Assembly: GCF_003725335.1 (NCBI RefSeq)
Contig: NZ_QIBY01000004.1
Coordinates: forward strand, 1 to 64,000
Direction of reading: 5' to 3'
Source of the DNA: Parvibacter caecicola
GTDB taxonomy: Bacteria; Actinomycetota; Coriobacteriia; Coriobacteriales; Eggerthellaceae
Length of the DNA stretch: 64,000 nucleotides
Shown here: positions 41,964 through 49,996 of the stretch, one piece after another
Position numbering within the stretch: the first letter of the stretch is position 1
Layout: the number at the start of each line of letters is the position of its first letter
The notes under the pieces: model-generated
Told to the model about the DNA's origin: nothing
Database searches by the model: none
What the model saw: the letters and a program-made list of their open reading frames with translations, nothing else
Program-made: the position numbers and the translations under genes

Positions 41964-42422
41964 CTATTTTAACGAATTCAATGTCAGCAGAACGTCGCAG
42001 ATATCACCTTGAACAAGAGGTCGCATGCTATCGGTGTATTTAGAAAGATCCGCGTGCCTTAGCGCATCGGAGATACGGGCAGTAAGTTGCGGCTTCTCTT
42101 CAGCGACTTGCGCTAATGCTTTTACGCATTGACGAGCCGTGATAGGCTTCTCGTCAGTCACATGCTCAAGGTACTCGTCGATGATCTTTTCGATCTTGCC
42201 TGCTTCGTCCCATCTCGCATTGCAGGCAATTAGAGTCAGTCCGCGCGTTCGGACGTAGGAATTTTGATCGCTCATCATCTCGATGAAGGTATCCATATAG
42301 TGATATACCTCATCGCTCTGACCGCTGGCCTCGACGAGCGATTTCAGCGCGCAGTAAGCAACTTTGTTGTTAGGTGAGCGGAGTTGGCGCACCAGCATCT
42401 CGACGCTTTCTTCATTTATCAC
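41964..42422 (-). CDS. HEAT-repeat-like protein of unknown function
   Basis: The 152-residue soluble protein consists of paired helices with spacing typical of HEAT/armadillo repeats (LVRQLRSPNNKVAYCALKSLVE in two parts: LVRQLRSPNNK and VAYCALKSLVE; then MMSDQNSYVRTRGLTLIA and ITARQCVKALAQVAEEKP). I place the start at GTG 42422, 5 nt after GAAGGA; no ATG fits. It overlaps the upstream membrane protein by 11 nt, and is the last gene of the tetR-flavodoxin-membrane-HEAT operon. Such domains bind proteins or nucleic acids; the partner is unknown. Confidence 0.75.
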   Translation of the reverse strand: MINEESVEMLVRQLRSPNNKVAYCALKSLVEASGQSDEVYHYMDTFIEMMSDQNSYVRTRGLTLIACNARWDEAGKIEKIIDEYLEHVTDEKPITARQCVKALAQVAEEKPQLTARISDALRHADLSKYTDSMRPLVQGDICDVLLTLNSLK

Positions 42423-42861
42423 AATAATCCTTCCTTCTATTGAGATTGCCCGCAGCATGCGAACTTGAAACGAGCTGAAGGACACCGAGCAGCAGATAGA
42501 ATGCAGACAGCCCATTCGGAATGAAGACCAGTTCAAACATGGTCCAGAAAATGAGCAGGATTCCCGCAGTGATGCCCCAGCGGTAAGAGACTGCAAGTTT
42601 CCCGCGAAAGCGGAAGACCAGAGCGATCGCGTTTGGAACCCCGTTTACGAGGAGAAGCGCAAACCCCGCCCAGAACAGGTCCTGCTTCATGAGGTCCGGT
42701 ATAGGAAGCGGATCGAGGATCGATGCGGGCATCCAATCATTCCATGAAAGCGGAAGCGTAAAGAACGCGCTCGCCATCATCCAGACTCCGCAGACCGAGG
42801 CACAGATCCCGTCGAACCAGTTCATGAACAGCGCGAAAGCGCGGGACAGCCTGCCTAGCAT
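42412..42861 (-). CDS. Small four-helix membrane protein
   Basis: The 149-residue protein has four hydrophobic segments (about 8-38, 60-82, 93-112, 115-135) and no recognised motif. It overlaps the flavodoxin gene by 7 nt and the HEAT gene by 11 nt, so the three are probably translated together. A membrane partner for a flavodoxin-like reductase is a reasonable guess but not shown by the sequence. Confidence 0.75.
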   Translation of the reverse strand: MLGRLSRAFALFMNWFDGICASVCGVWMMASAFFTLPLSWNDWMPASILDPLPIPDLMKQDLFWAGFALLLVNGVPNAIALVFRFRGKLAVSYRWGITAGILLIFWTMFELVFIPNGLSAFYLLLGVLQLVSSSHAAGNLNRRKDYCDK

Positions 42862-43412
42862 TGCTCCCCTTTCTCCATTGCGCTCAGGCAGGCGAGCACC
42901 GGTTCTAAGTACTCGCGCCTTGTGCCGTCGAAGCCCTCGCCCATGACGCGCAGCATCTCGGCTGCCTTCGGGTCGCTCTCTGCTGCCTTGGCGTTCGCCT
43001 TGAAGAACATCTTCATCGCAATCTTGTCTGACGTCCCGAGGCGCTCAAAGTCGAACCCGCCTTGGCAGTAGAAGTGCGGGAGGGCGGGATACTCGTTCTC
43101 GGGGAACGTGCGGCGAAACGCTTCCTCCGTCTCTGATGCCGGCCACATATCGCACGGCATGGGCGTAGCTCCCGTGGCAAGCACTACAACGCGAAGGTTT
43201 GGATGATCTCGCATCACCTTCTTCAGCCATTTGGCGTCCTTGACGGATGCCGCATGGAACCAGCTGCAGAAGACGAGAGCATCCACATCGTCCAACGCAA
43301 CACTATTCTTCTCGGAATAAGGAACAGCCTCGCACCCGAGGTCTTCTGCGAGCCATTCGGCGTACTTCTTCGTGAATCCCGTCTGTGAACAGTAGATAAC
43401 AGCGGCTCTCAT
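42855..43412 (-). CDS. Flavodoxin-like protein
   Basis: The 185-residue protein starts with the FMN phosphate loop VIYCSQTGFTKKYAEWLA (4-21) and continues with VDALVFCSWFHAASV, matching flavodoxin-fold proteins of the protoporphyrinogen/heme-oxidase-related flavodoxin group. It should bind FMN in the cytoplasm and act in electron transfer or quinone detoxification. The ATG at 43412 lies 1 nt after the TetR stop and overlaps the membrane gene by 7 nt. Placement after a TetR gene with a strong operator suggests an inducible response. Confidence 0.82.
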   Translation of the reverse strand: MRAAVIYCSQTGFTKKYAEWLAEDLGCEAVPYSEKNSVALDDVDALVFCSWFHAASVKDAKWLKKVMRDHPNLRVVVLATGATPMPCDMWPASETEEAFRRTFPENEYPALPHFYCQGGFDFERLGTSDKIAMKMFFKANAKAAESDPKAAEMLRVMGEGFDGTRREYLEPVLACLSAMEKGEQC

Positions 43413-43413
43413 C

Positions 43414-44031
43414 CTAGGCGTCCTTTCTGTGGGCATCGTTGAACTGCTCGACATGGCGCAGACAGAAAGCACGGGCATGATCAGCTGACGCCTCTTGCTC
43501 CATCAGCATGAGCATGGGCCCGTGGAACTCCATGGCTGCGAGCTCGATATCGCATGGAGCAAACACCCCGGCATCGACCAAATGGGAGAAGATGGTCTTC
43601 TGCAGCTCGATGGGGCGCTCGATGAACATGGCTGCGTAGAGCGCGCGGAAGCGGTCTTCTCCATAGCGGTTGGAGGCGAGCATCCGCATGAAGAGCTTGA
43701 TCCTTGCATTATCGAAAAAGGGCGCGTAGCTATCCCATACGAGAGAGGAGAGCTCTTGGCTCTTCGCACATGAGTAAGCGTGCGGGTCGTCTTCGGGAGA
43801 GGCCATCGCGCCCGCATCCCTCACCGTGCTCTCAACATATGAGCTCTCCCGCTCGGTCAGTGCGTCGAAGAGCTCTTGCTTTCCCTTGAAATGGTTATAG
43901 AGCGAAGCAGCCTTCATCCCGGCAGCTTCTGCGATATCGCGCATGGTGGTCGCTGCGTAGCCCTTCTCGCTGAAGAGGACGAGCGAATCATCAAGAATTC
44001 GATCCCGTGGGTTTCCCTCGATTTTCGGCAT
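43414..44031 (-). CDS. TetR/AcrR-family transcriptional regulator
   Basis: The 205-residue protein has the TetR helix-turn-helix (ATTMRDIAEAAGMKAASLYNHFKGK in two parts: ATTMRDIAEAAG and MKAASLYNHFKGK) and an all-helical effector domain. A perfect palindrome TACTAACTAAC..GTTAGTTAGTA lies 13 nt upstream of its ATG, so it probably represses its own operon, which also contains a flavodoxin-like protein, a small membrane protein and a HEAT-repeat-like protein. The ligand is unknown. Confidence 0.88.
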   Translation of the reverse strand: MPKIEGNPRDRILDDSLVLFSEKGYAATTMRDIAEAAGMKAASLYNHFKGKQELFDALTERESSYVESTVRDAGAMASPEDDPHAYSCAKSQELSSLVWDSYAPFFDNARIKLFMRMLASNRYGEDRFRALYAAMFIERPIELQKTIFSHLVDAGVFAPCDIELAAMEFHGPMLMLMEQEASADHARAFCLRHVEQFNDAHRKDA

Positions 44032-44043
44032 AAGGCTCCCTTG

Positions 44044-44069
44044 TACTAACTAACATTTGTTAGTTAGTA
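44044..44069. promoter_or_regulatory. Perfect 26-nt TetR operator palindrome
   Basis: TACTAACTAAC and GTTAGTTAGTA are perfect 11-nt arms around ATTT. The site lies 13 nt upstream of the divergent tetR start, within its leader. A second shorter inverted repeat CCAAC..GTTGG follows at about 44190, towards the XRE gene. Confidence 0.8.
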
Positions 44070-44270
44070 TAGAGATCAAAGGAGGTTGCGTCAATCTGTG
44101 TGGAGAGTTAAAGGTATCGTCCTTGCCAATGAGGAAGTCTTGCCTTTTGAGCTGCATATGGCAAGTTCGGTTGACGCATTTCCAACCTTTGTTGGTTGAG
44201 TGCCAACCACAGCAGTCGGTACATTCAGCCCATCGTTGAACACGTAGAATATCCAGAGGAGTGATGAAGC

Positions 44271-44642
44271 ATGAATTTCAACGAGAAGCTGATAGAGCTG
44301 CGCAACTCCAAGCACCTGTCCCAAGAAGAGTTGGGGCACGAGATAGGCGTGTCGAGGCAGACCATATCCAAATGGGAGTCCGGCCAGTCCTACCCCGACT
44401 TTCAGCGGCTGGTTCTTTTGAGCGACTATTACGGGCTGTCCTTAGACGAGCTCGTACGCAATCTCGACGTGCAGGATGTGCGCGATAAGAACATGAGTGC
44501 CGAGCAACTGAACTCCATCTACAACGACGTCGGGTTTGCGAAGAAATGCATCAAATGGTGGATCATCATCGCAGGCATTGCTGTGGGAATCGTGCTTCTG
44601 CTCGTCCTGCATTTCGTCATCAACGCCATCTTCGTGTGGTGA
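44271..44642 (+). CDS. Small XRE-family regulator with one membrane helix
   Basis: The 123-residue protein has a helix-turn-helix (LSQEELGHEIGVSRQTISKWES) split as LSQEELGHEIG and VSRQTISKWES, a short linker with DVRDKNMS, and one C-terminal membrane helix (about 97-119). GAGGAG lies before the ATG at 44271. It is divergent from the TetR operon. Proteins of this shape are known as membrane-tethered regulators, often next to transport or defence genes. Confidence 0.85.
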   Translation: MNFNEKLIELRNSKHLSQEELGHEIGVSRQTISKWESGQSYPDFQRLVLLSDYYGLSLDELVRNLDVQDVRDKNMSAEQLNSIYNDVGFAKKCIKWWIIIAGIAVGIVLLLVLHFVINAIFVW

Positions 44643-44824
44643 AGCGACTTCACGCGCCTGCACAAAATGCTTTTAGAGATGCTTCAAAGATTGCTCCCAT
44701 TCAGCTTTAGTCCTTGAAGCATACGGAAAGGAAACGATGGGACGGGGCAATGCTTCGAAGAAACACTACCCCAATCTGTCCTTCTGACATGCTCTCCCAC
44801 GTAAGCTTTGGGCTGGGCAGTTTT

Positions 44825-45847
44825 TTATTCTGCCTTTCCACAGGCTTTCAAGATCAGTGTCGCGGCACCGCAGAGGAGTCCTCCTATGGGCCAAGGAAGC
44901 CAGAAGAATTCGTCAACTTCGCTGCCGTTGCCCAAGGGGATGAATAACAAGCTAAGCGCGATGATGGTCGCCACTATCATGATGCAACCGCATATCGGCC
45001 CCACGAGCCTGCTCTCCTGTTTGAGCGCAAGCGCGCGCTCACGTTGTTCTTCCGTCAGGTTCGCTCGATCTATGTCAGATGCGCTCAGCTCCTTTACGGA
45101 TTCCTTGTTGTACTCGTCGATGTTCACGCGCCCCAAGGCGAGCGCGCCGTGAACGATGAGCCAAACGTCTATCGCTATGCATACGAGCATGGAGAAAGCG
45201 GCGAATATATCGTTCATTGACGTTTCGTCTGTCTCGGAGCCGAAAAAGATGACAAGGACTATCCACAAGAAGATGAGGCAGATGCTAATAATGAGCTCCC
45301 GGGTGAATTGTTCACGCGCCTTCACCTTGTCGGCTTCTGTGTAGAAATCCTCCAGATAGGGATGGAGTTTGACGAATGCAGAATGTTCAAGCGCTGCCCT
45401 GATGATGAATGCCAGCCCCGAGCCTATGCCTGCGAAGAGGAGGAGCATGCCGAAACCCGCCGAGATCTTCTCCGGCAGAATACCGACATCGGACAATCCT
45501 CCGAAAATGACACAGAAGGCCACTCCTAAGATAATGAGCGATATGCCCGTCGGGATCTTCCAGCCAAAGGTTCGCATGATCTTGTCGTATCCGAAAAGGT
45601 CGGATGGCGCTCGATGCTGCACGAGGGCGGGCGTTGGCCCCTCTCCGGTAAGGTCACCCGTCACAAGATCATCGAGGGTGCAGCCGAACAGGTCGCACAA
45701 AGCAAGCAGCTTGTCCATCTCGGGGCTCGTTGTCCCCGCTTCCCATTTTGTGACGGCTTGTCGGCTCACGCCTATACGTGCCGCGATGGCCTCTTGCGTC
45801 ATGTTGTTTGCTGATCGAAGATGCAGCAGGTTCTCTCTGAATGCCAT
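44825..45847 (-). CDS. XRE-family regulator with several membrane helices
   Basis: The 340-residue protein has an N-terminal helix-turn-helix (MTQEAIAARIGVSRQAVTKWEAG in two parts: MTQEAIAARIG and VSRQAVTKWEAG) and about six hydrophobic segments, interrupted by a soluble stretch (about 160-185 and 255-285). It combines DNA binding with an integral membrane sensor. AAAGGAAT lies before the ATG at 45847. It is the third such protein in 4.6 kb and converges with the small XRE gene. Confidence 0.82.
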   Translation of the reverse strand: MAFRENLLHLRSANNMTQEAIAARIGVSRQAVTKWEAGTTSPEMDKLLALCDLFGCTLDDLVTGDLTGEGPTPALVQHRAPSDLFGYDKIMRTFGWKIPTGISLIILGVAFCVIFGGLSDVGILPEKISAGFGMLLLFAGIGSGLAFIIRAALEHSAFVKLHPYLEDFYTEADKVKAREQFTRELIISICLIFLWIVLVIFFGSETDETSMNDIFAAFSMLVCIAIDVWLIVHGALALGRVNIDEYNKESVKELSASDIDRANLTEEQRERALALKQESRLVGPICGCIMIVATIIALSLLFIPLGNGSEVDEFFWLPWPIGGLLCGAATLILKACGKAE

Positions 45848-45864
45848 TGGTGTGATTCCTTTTT

Positions 45865-46707
45865 TCATCGGTTGCAATTGTACTGTGTCGAGATGATCCA
45901 AATTAAAGCATTCTTCAGGTTCCTGCCATCAACCAGCCGGTGCAAAATACGTTTTTTTCTGGAACTTGGTGGTTGCCAAGGGCTGGTCACAAGCATCTTT
46001 TTTATACGTTTGGGCACGTACATGTACTCGGGGCTCATAGGGTGGGTGACGAGCTCGCAACCGTCGGCGAGGCTCCCGTCGTGCTTGAAGTAGAGGAAGT
46101 CGTTTCCGTACATGGAGCTGATGCGGGTCGCTGCGGCATCGGCGTCGCCGTCGTCCATCTCAAGCTCAACGCCGAGGTAGAGGCCCGTAGGCTCCGACTC
46201 AGGATCATCGCGGAAGATCGGGGCGGGCTTGAAGTAGTAGGACTGTATGGACTGCCCGTTGTCGTATGAGGAGCAGGACCAGCAGTAGCGCCCACTCTCG
46301 GTCTCTCGCGTGTCGCTTGTGCGGAAGAGCCGCCCGCAGCATTCGCAGCGGGAGTAGTTCGGGAGGCACTCTTCGCAGATTTCGCGCCCGTTGTGGGCGA
46401 TGGCTGGCGGGTGCAGTTCCGTCTCGTGGAGCTGCCCGCAGTGGCCGCATGTGTATGTGCGGGCATCGGCGCAGCTGCGGCAAAGGACGCATGACTCGGA
46501 GGTGGTGAGCGTCTCCTCGGTGAGACGGAAGGTGCCGCAATGGTCGCATCGGGTGTATCGCGTCTCAGCGCAGTTCGGGCAGACGTCCTGAATCGGTGAG
46601 CTTGCGGGTTCGTAGATCGTCTCGCAATGCCGACAGAAGTTCAGCAGAGCCTCGCTCTGAGGAAGGTTTGCTCGCCTCGCTCTGGTTCGTGTGGCAGTTC
46701 TTGGCAT
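45865..46707 (-). pseudogene. Truncated zinc-ribbon amidoligase-like gene of mobile elements
   Basis: The 280-residue frame begins with at least five CxxC-type pairs (CRHC, CPNC, CDHC, CRSC, CGHC, CEEC, CECC), which probably bind zinc. It then enters the start of an amidoligase-like domain (LGVELEMDDGD, FKHDGSL, GCELVTHPMS). In intact members that domain continues for well over 100 residues with conserved histidines. Here the sequence turns into unrelated residues after about 215 and stops, so it is cut. Such genes are common in conjugative elements of gut bacteria. AAAGGGGC precedes the ATG at 46707, and a conserved leader lies at 46781-46857. Confidence 0.6.
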
Positions 46708-46780
46708 GTGGATCGCCCCTTTCTTTTGCGTGCCTTGCACGCCCGGGGGCGCAGGTGACGTGCATTCGCGGCAAGGGAGG

Positions 46781-46857
46781 AAGCGAAACCCGGAGGGCTG
46801 GAGTTTTTATCGCTTTCGGATATAGTCACGCGGCGAGAAAAAGTTTTCGCGGCCCTT
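46781..46857 (-). promoter_or_regulatory. Conserved structured leader, copy 1
   Basis: On the minus strand: AAGGGCC.CGAAAACTTTT, then about 27 variable nt, then AAAACTC.AGCCCTCCGGGTTT with CGCTT. AAACTC can pair with GGGTTT to leave a loop containing CCCTCC, the complement of a Shine-Dalgarno sequence. A second copy with the same spacing lies at 53796-53871, also in front of a mobile-element gene. The rest of 46708-47127 shows only this leader and a LexA-like site. Confidence 0.5.
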
Positions 46858-47094
46858 GCGCGTATGAGCGGATGCCTGCGAACATGCGGATTGCTAGGTG
46901 CGCTGAAAGGGCGATTAGCCAAGCCACCGCCTGAGAGCAAGAGCGGGACTGCGCTGCTCAGCAGGCTCATATGATGCTGAAGCAAAGGCGTTGCGACTTC
47001 CCGGAACCCGGCAAATCCCATCCAATTCGGAAAATCCACAGTCTGTTCGATTGACGGATTCACCCAATGGGTGCATCATTAGAAACCTTACAAT

Positions 47095-47108
47095 CGTACA
47101 AATGTTCC
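47095..47108. promoter_or_regulatory. LexA (SOS) box-like site upstream of the Y-family polymerase
   Basis: CGTAC-AAAT-GTTCC differs from the Gram-positive/actinobacterial SOS box CGAAC-N4-GTTCG at two positions. It lies 6 nt before GAGGAGG, the ribosome site of the polymerase gene. DNA-damage control fits the gene product. Confidence 0.5.
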
Positions 47109-47127
47109 CATTCCGAGGAGGTGCCTC

Positions 47128-48282
47128 TTGAGCGAGCGCGTCATAATGCATATCGACATGAACGCCTTCTACGCGTCCGTGGCCCAGCACCTCGACCCAT
47201 CGCTCAGGAACAGGCCGGTAGCCGTCGCCGGAGACCCTGAGCGCAGAAGCGGGATCATCCTCGCCAAATCGCGAGAGGCCAAGGCGTGCGGCGTTAAGAC
47301 GGCGGAGGCGATATGGCAGGCCAAGCAGAAGTGCCGAGACCTCATCGTCGTGCCACCGGACTATGCTGCCTACAAGAGGTACTCGACGCTTGCGCGCATG
47401 ATCTACTACGAGTACACCAACCAGGTGGAGCCTTTCGGGCTGGATGAATCCTGGATAGACGTGACGGGTTCGATGCACCTGTTCGGCGAAAGCCCCATGC
47501 TCATAGCCCAAGAGATCTCGGAGCGCGTCAAGAAGGAGCTAGGCCTTACGGTGTCGGTCGGGGTCTCGTGGAACAAGGTGTCCGCGAAGCTCGGAAGCGA
47601 CACGGACCCGGGAGACGGCATCATCGCCATCACCAAGAGCAACTTCAAGGACGTCGCATGGCCGATGCCAGCCTCGGAGATGATCTACGTGGGACCGGCC
47701 ACCACCCGCAAGCTCCAATCGGCGGGCTACATGGCCATAGGCGACCTCGCGCATGCCGGGGACTGCTTCCTCGACAAGAGGTTCGGCAAGATCGGAAGGA
47801 TGCTGCGCGCATTCGCTCGCGGCGAGGACCAGAGCCCCGTGCGCGTGATGGATCCCGCGAAGGCTGATGCTGACTACGTCGTCAAGGGCATCGGGAACGG
47901 TCTCACAGCCCCGCGTGACCTCGTTTGCGAGGCGGACGTGAAAGCGCTCGTGTGGCTGCTGTCGGAGTCGGTGTCGCAGAGGCTTCGTGAGTCGCATCTT
48001 CGCTGCAGGACAATATCGGTCGGGATCAGGCGAGCAGTGGACCTCACGGGATACTCAAGGCAGACGACCTTGCGCGTGCCGACCTGCCTGACGACCGATG
48101 TGGCCAACATCGCCATGGAGCTCATACGGGCAAGCCAGCCGCTCGATGAGGAGCACGCGATACGGACCATCCATGTGCGCACCACGAACCTGTCCTCGAT
48201 GCTGGAGCCAACGCAGCACGACCTCTTCGGGGATGTCGAGAAGGTCAGCAAATTGGAGAAGCTCGACCTCGTGATCGACTAG
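47128..48282 (+). CDS. Y-family DNA polymerase (DinB/UmuC-like), interrupted by in-frame TAG
   Basis: A translesion polymerase of the type carried by integrative elements. The 384-residue frame starts at TTG 47128 after GAGGAGG. It has the metal site Asp10 in HIDMNAFYASV and Asp106-Glu107 in GLDESWIDV, a helix-hairpin-helix (YVGPATTRKLQSAGYMAIGDLA in parts) and the little-finger domain. A TAG at 48280-48282 stops it in mid-helix; the next 39 codons stay in frame and encode the normal C-terminal end of the family. The catalytic core is intact, so a shortened enzyme may be active. Confidence 0.85.
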   Translation: MSERVIMHIDMNAFYASVAQHLDPSLRNRPVAVAGDPERRSGIILAKSREAKACGVKTAEAIWQAKQKCRDLIVVPPDYAAYKRYSTLARMIYYEYTNQVEPFGLDESWIDVTGSMHLFGESPMLIAQEISERVKKELGLTVSVGVSWNKVSAKLGSDTDPGDGIIAITKSNFKDVAWPMPASEMIYVGPATTRKLQSAGYMAIGDLAHAGDCFLDKRFGKIGRMLRAFARGEDQSPVRVMDPAKADADYVVKGIGNGLTAPRDLVCEADVKALVWLLSESVSQRLRESHLRCRTISVGIRRAVDLTGYSRQTTLRVPTCLTTDVANIAMELIRASQPLDEEHAIRTIHVRTTNLSSMLEPTQHDLFGDVEKVSKLEKLDLVID

Positions 48283-48402
48283 CTCAGGCGTCGCTTCGGC
48301 AACAAGTGCGTCCATCGTGCCGTCGAGCTTACTGACGAGGTGATGTCCAGTTTGGACATCAAGCGCGACAACACCGTTCACCCAGTAGGATTTCTGAGGT
48401 AG
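48283..48402 (+). pseudogene. C-terminal continuation of the polymerase frame beyond the TAG
   Basis: The 39 codons after the TAG, in the same frame, encode LRRRFGNKCVHRAVEL, then DIKRDNTVHPVGF and a second TAG. This resembles the usual end of DinB proteins (LRRRFG...HPVGF). It has no ribosome site of its own. The stretch therefore shows a single nonsense change or a recoded or readthrough codon, not a new gene. Confidence 0.8.
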
Positions 48403-48405
48403 GCG

Positions 48406-48687
48406 ATGAGCGTGGTTCAGGGAATAGATGGAAGGGTGAAGCGGTACGTCTGCGTGACCGCTCGCATAGACGAGGACGGCAGGACGCGCCCCATGTCCGT
48501 GCAATGGTGGAACGGCGAGACCTATCCCATAGAGAAGGTCATCTCGGTTTGTCGCCGCTCATCTAAGCGCGTAGGGGGCGATGGTATCTGCTACACCGTT
48601 ATCATTAACGGCAAGGAGACCTTCCTCTACCACGAGGACCCGCGCTGGTTCGTTGAGGAGAAGGTCGCAGAAGGGCATATCTGCTGA
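48406..48687 (+). CDS. Small hypothetical protein next to the polymerase (93 aa)
   Basis: The 93-residue soluble protein starts 3 nt after the end of the polymerase frame and is likely co-transcribed. It has several aromatic residues (VQWWNGETYPIEKVISV, YTVIINGKETFLYHEDPRWFVE) and appears to be a compact beta-rich domain. Small proteins of this look follow DinB genes in conjugative elements, but the function is unknown to me. Confidence 0.65.
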   Translation: MSVVQGIDGRVKRYVCVTARIDEDGRTRPMSVQWWNGETYPIEKVISVCRRSSKRVGGDGICYTVIINGKETFLYHEDPRWFVEEKVAEGHIC

Positions 48688-48694
48688 GCAGGCC

Positions 48695-49996
48695 TCATTC
48701 GCGCCCCGACGTATCGGTATCGGCATCTGCTATGAAACGAATCTCGCCCTCAGTTATTAACAACGCATTGGCACCGTTGAACATGAAGTCGAGATTATCA
48801 AGCTGGCTTATCTGCGCGTCAACTGTTGACGGCATGGACCCGTCCTTCGAGATTTCGCGGTAGAGACCGCGCTTTTTATCCTCGTTCTTTTTCTTGCCCT
48901 CTTTGAGCACAGCGAGAGGTGTGTGCCTATCAACGAACTCGCCAACGTGCTTGACCGCTCCATCCACGGGGTTCTTTGGCGGCTCTTTCAATTCGCGCTT
49001 CTTGGCTACGGCGATGGGAGAAAGACCTTTGACTTTATCAACCTTGACGCTCAGTTTCATGCAAACATCGTCGTGAGCCGATTGATATTCCTCAAGCATG
49101 TCCGAAGCAGATGCCTTCAGCTTGCCGACGCGTTTTGAGGAGAAGTCGTTATCGTATTGCATGCTGGTCTGTTCAACGAGCATTGCAAGCTGGAATGTTG
49201 ACGCAGACGCCTCTTCCAAGGTTCGCAGCTTATCGATAGCCTCTCTTGTTTCCTTTTCATTCAATCGGCCACTCTTTGACAGCTCTTGCTTAAAGTCGTT
49301 CAGCGAAGAGATCTGATAGGACCAGAGCTGTAGTGCAGCGGTACTCATGCTTTCAAGGTTATTGATTACTGCCTGAAGCTTTACCGGGTCGGCGCTGTTG
49401 TCCTCAAGATCCGTCGCGTATTGCTTGAGCTTTCTGAAGATTCCATCGATCTCAGCTTCTTTGTCGCGCCCAAGCATCCGCTCGATGGTGGCAATCCCAC
49501 TCTCGATGCTTTCGAGCTTCGAATTGATTTCGGTCATATACGCTTGACCTACTACGATTGCCGCGCCTTGAAGAGCCAAGTTCGCAACTGCGGCAGGGTT
49601 GGACTTCAGCCCCGCCTTTTTGATGGCGGCTTGGGGATTAAAATTTCCGTCCTTGTTGAATCCGCCCAGTTGCTTCCATTCTTCCCAGCCGGGCGTTTTG
49701 CGGTTGAGCAGATCGCTCCAACCAAGCTGCTTGCCATCGACCACTGGAAACCGGACTATGGCCGCATCTTTGCCTGGCACGGCTGCAGCAACGTTGCCAA
49801 GAAGCGGAATGAGGGCATCGAGTCTCGCTTTGAACCCGCTGAAACCAGAAGGGATTGCGAGTGAATGGTCTTCGCTTTCTAGCGGGACCGCATCAAGCTC
49901 TTCGCACCCAATCAAGATCATGTCATCGTCCTCACCTGGAGGAACGAGTGCGGCTTCAAGATTCAGCTCTTCGTTATCACTGTTGTTGTCTTTCAT
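48695..49996 (-). CDS. Coiled-coil protein of unknown function
   Basis: The 433-residue protein has an acidic N-terminus, a compact middle section (about 50-160) and a long helical region (about 170-320) of leucine-spaced heptads, such as INSKLESIESGIATIERML. A lysine-rich stretch and an acidic C-terminus follow. One moderately hydrophobic, alanine-rich segment (VANLALQGAAIVVGQAYM) may be buried or membrane-associated. No known domain is recognised. Its ATG overlaps the stop of the upstream membrane protein (ATGA), so the two form a unit. Confidence 0.75.
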   Translation of the reverse strand: MKDNNSDNEELNLEAALVPPGEDDDMILIGCEELDAVPLESEDHSLAIPSGFSGFKARLDALIPLLGNVAAAVPGKDAAIVRFPVVDGKQLGWSDLLNRKTPGWEEWKQLGGFNKDGNFNPQAAIKKAGLKSNPAAVANLALQGAAIVVGQAYMTEINSKLESIESGIATIERMLGRDKEAEIDGIFRKLKQYATDLEDNSADPVKLQAVINNLESMSTAALQLWSYQISSLNDFKQELSKSGRLNEKETREAIDKLRTLEEASASTFQLAMLVEQTSMQYDNDFSSKRVGKLKASASDMLEEYQSAHDDVCMKLSVKVDKVKGLSPIAVAKKRELKEPPKNPVDGAVKHVGEFVDRHTPLAVLKEGKKKNEDKKRGLYREISKDGSMPSTVDAQISQLDNLDFMFNGANALLITEGEIRFIADADTDTSGRE

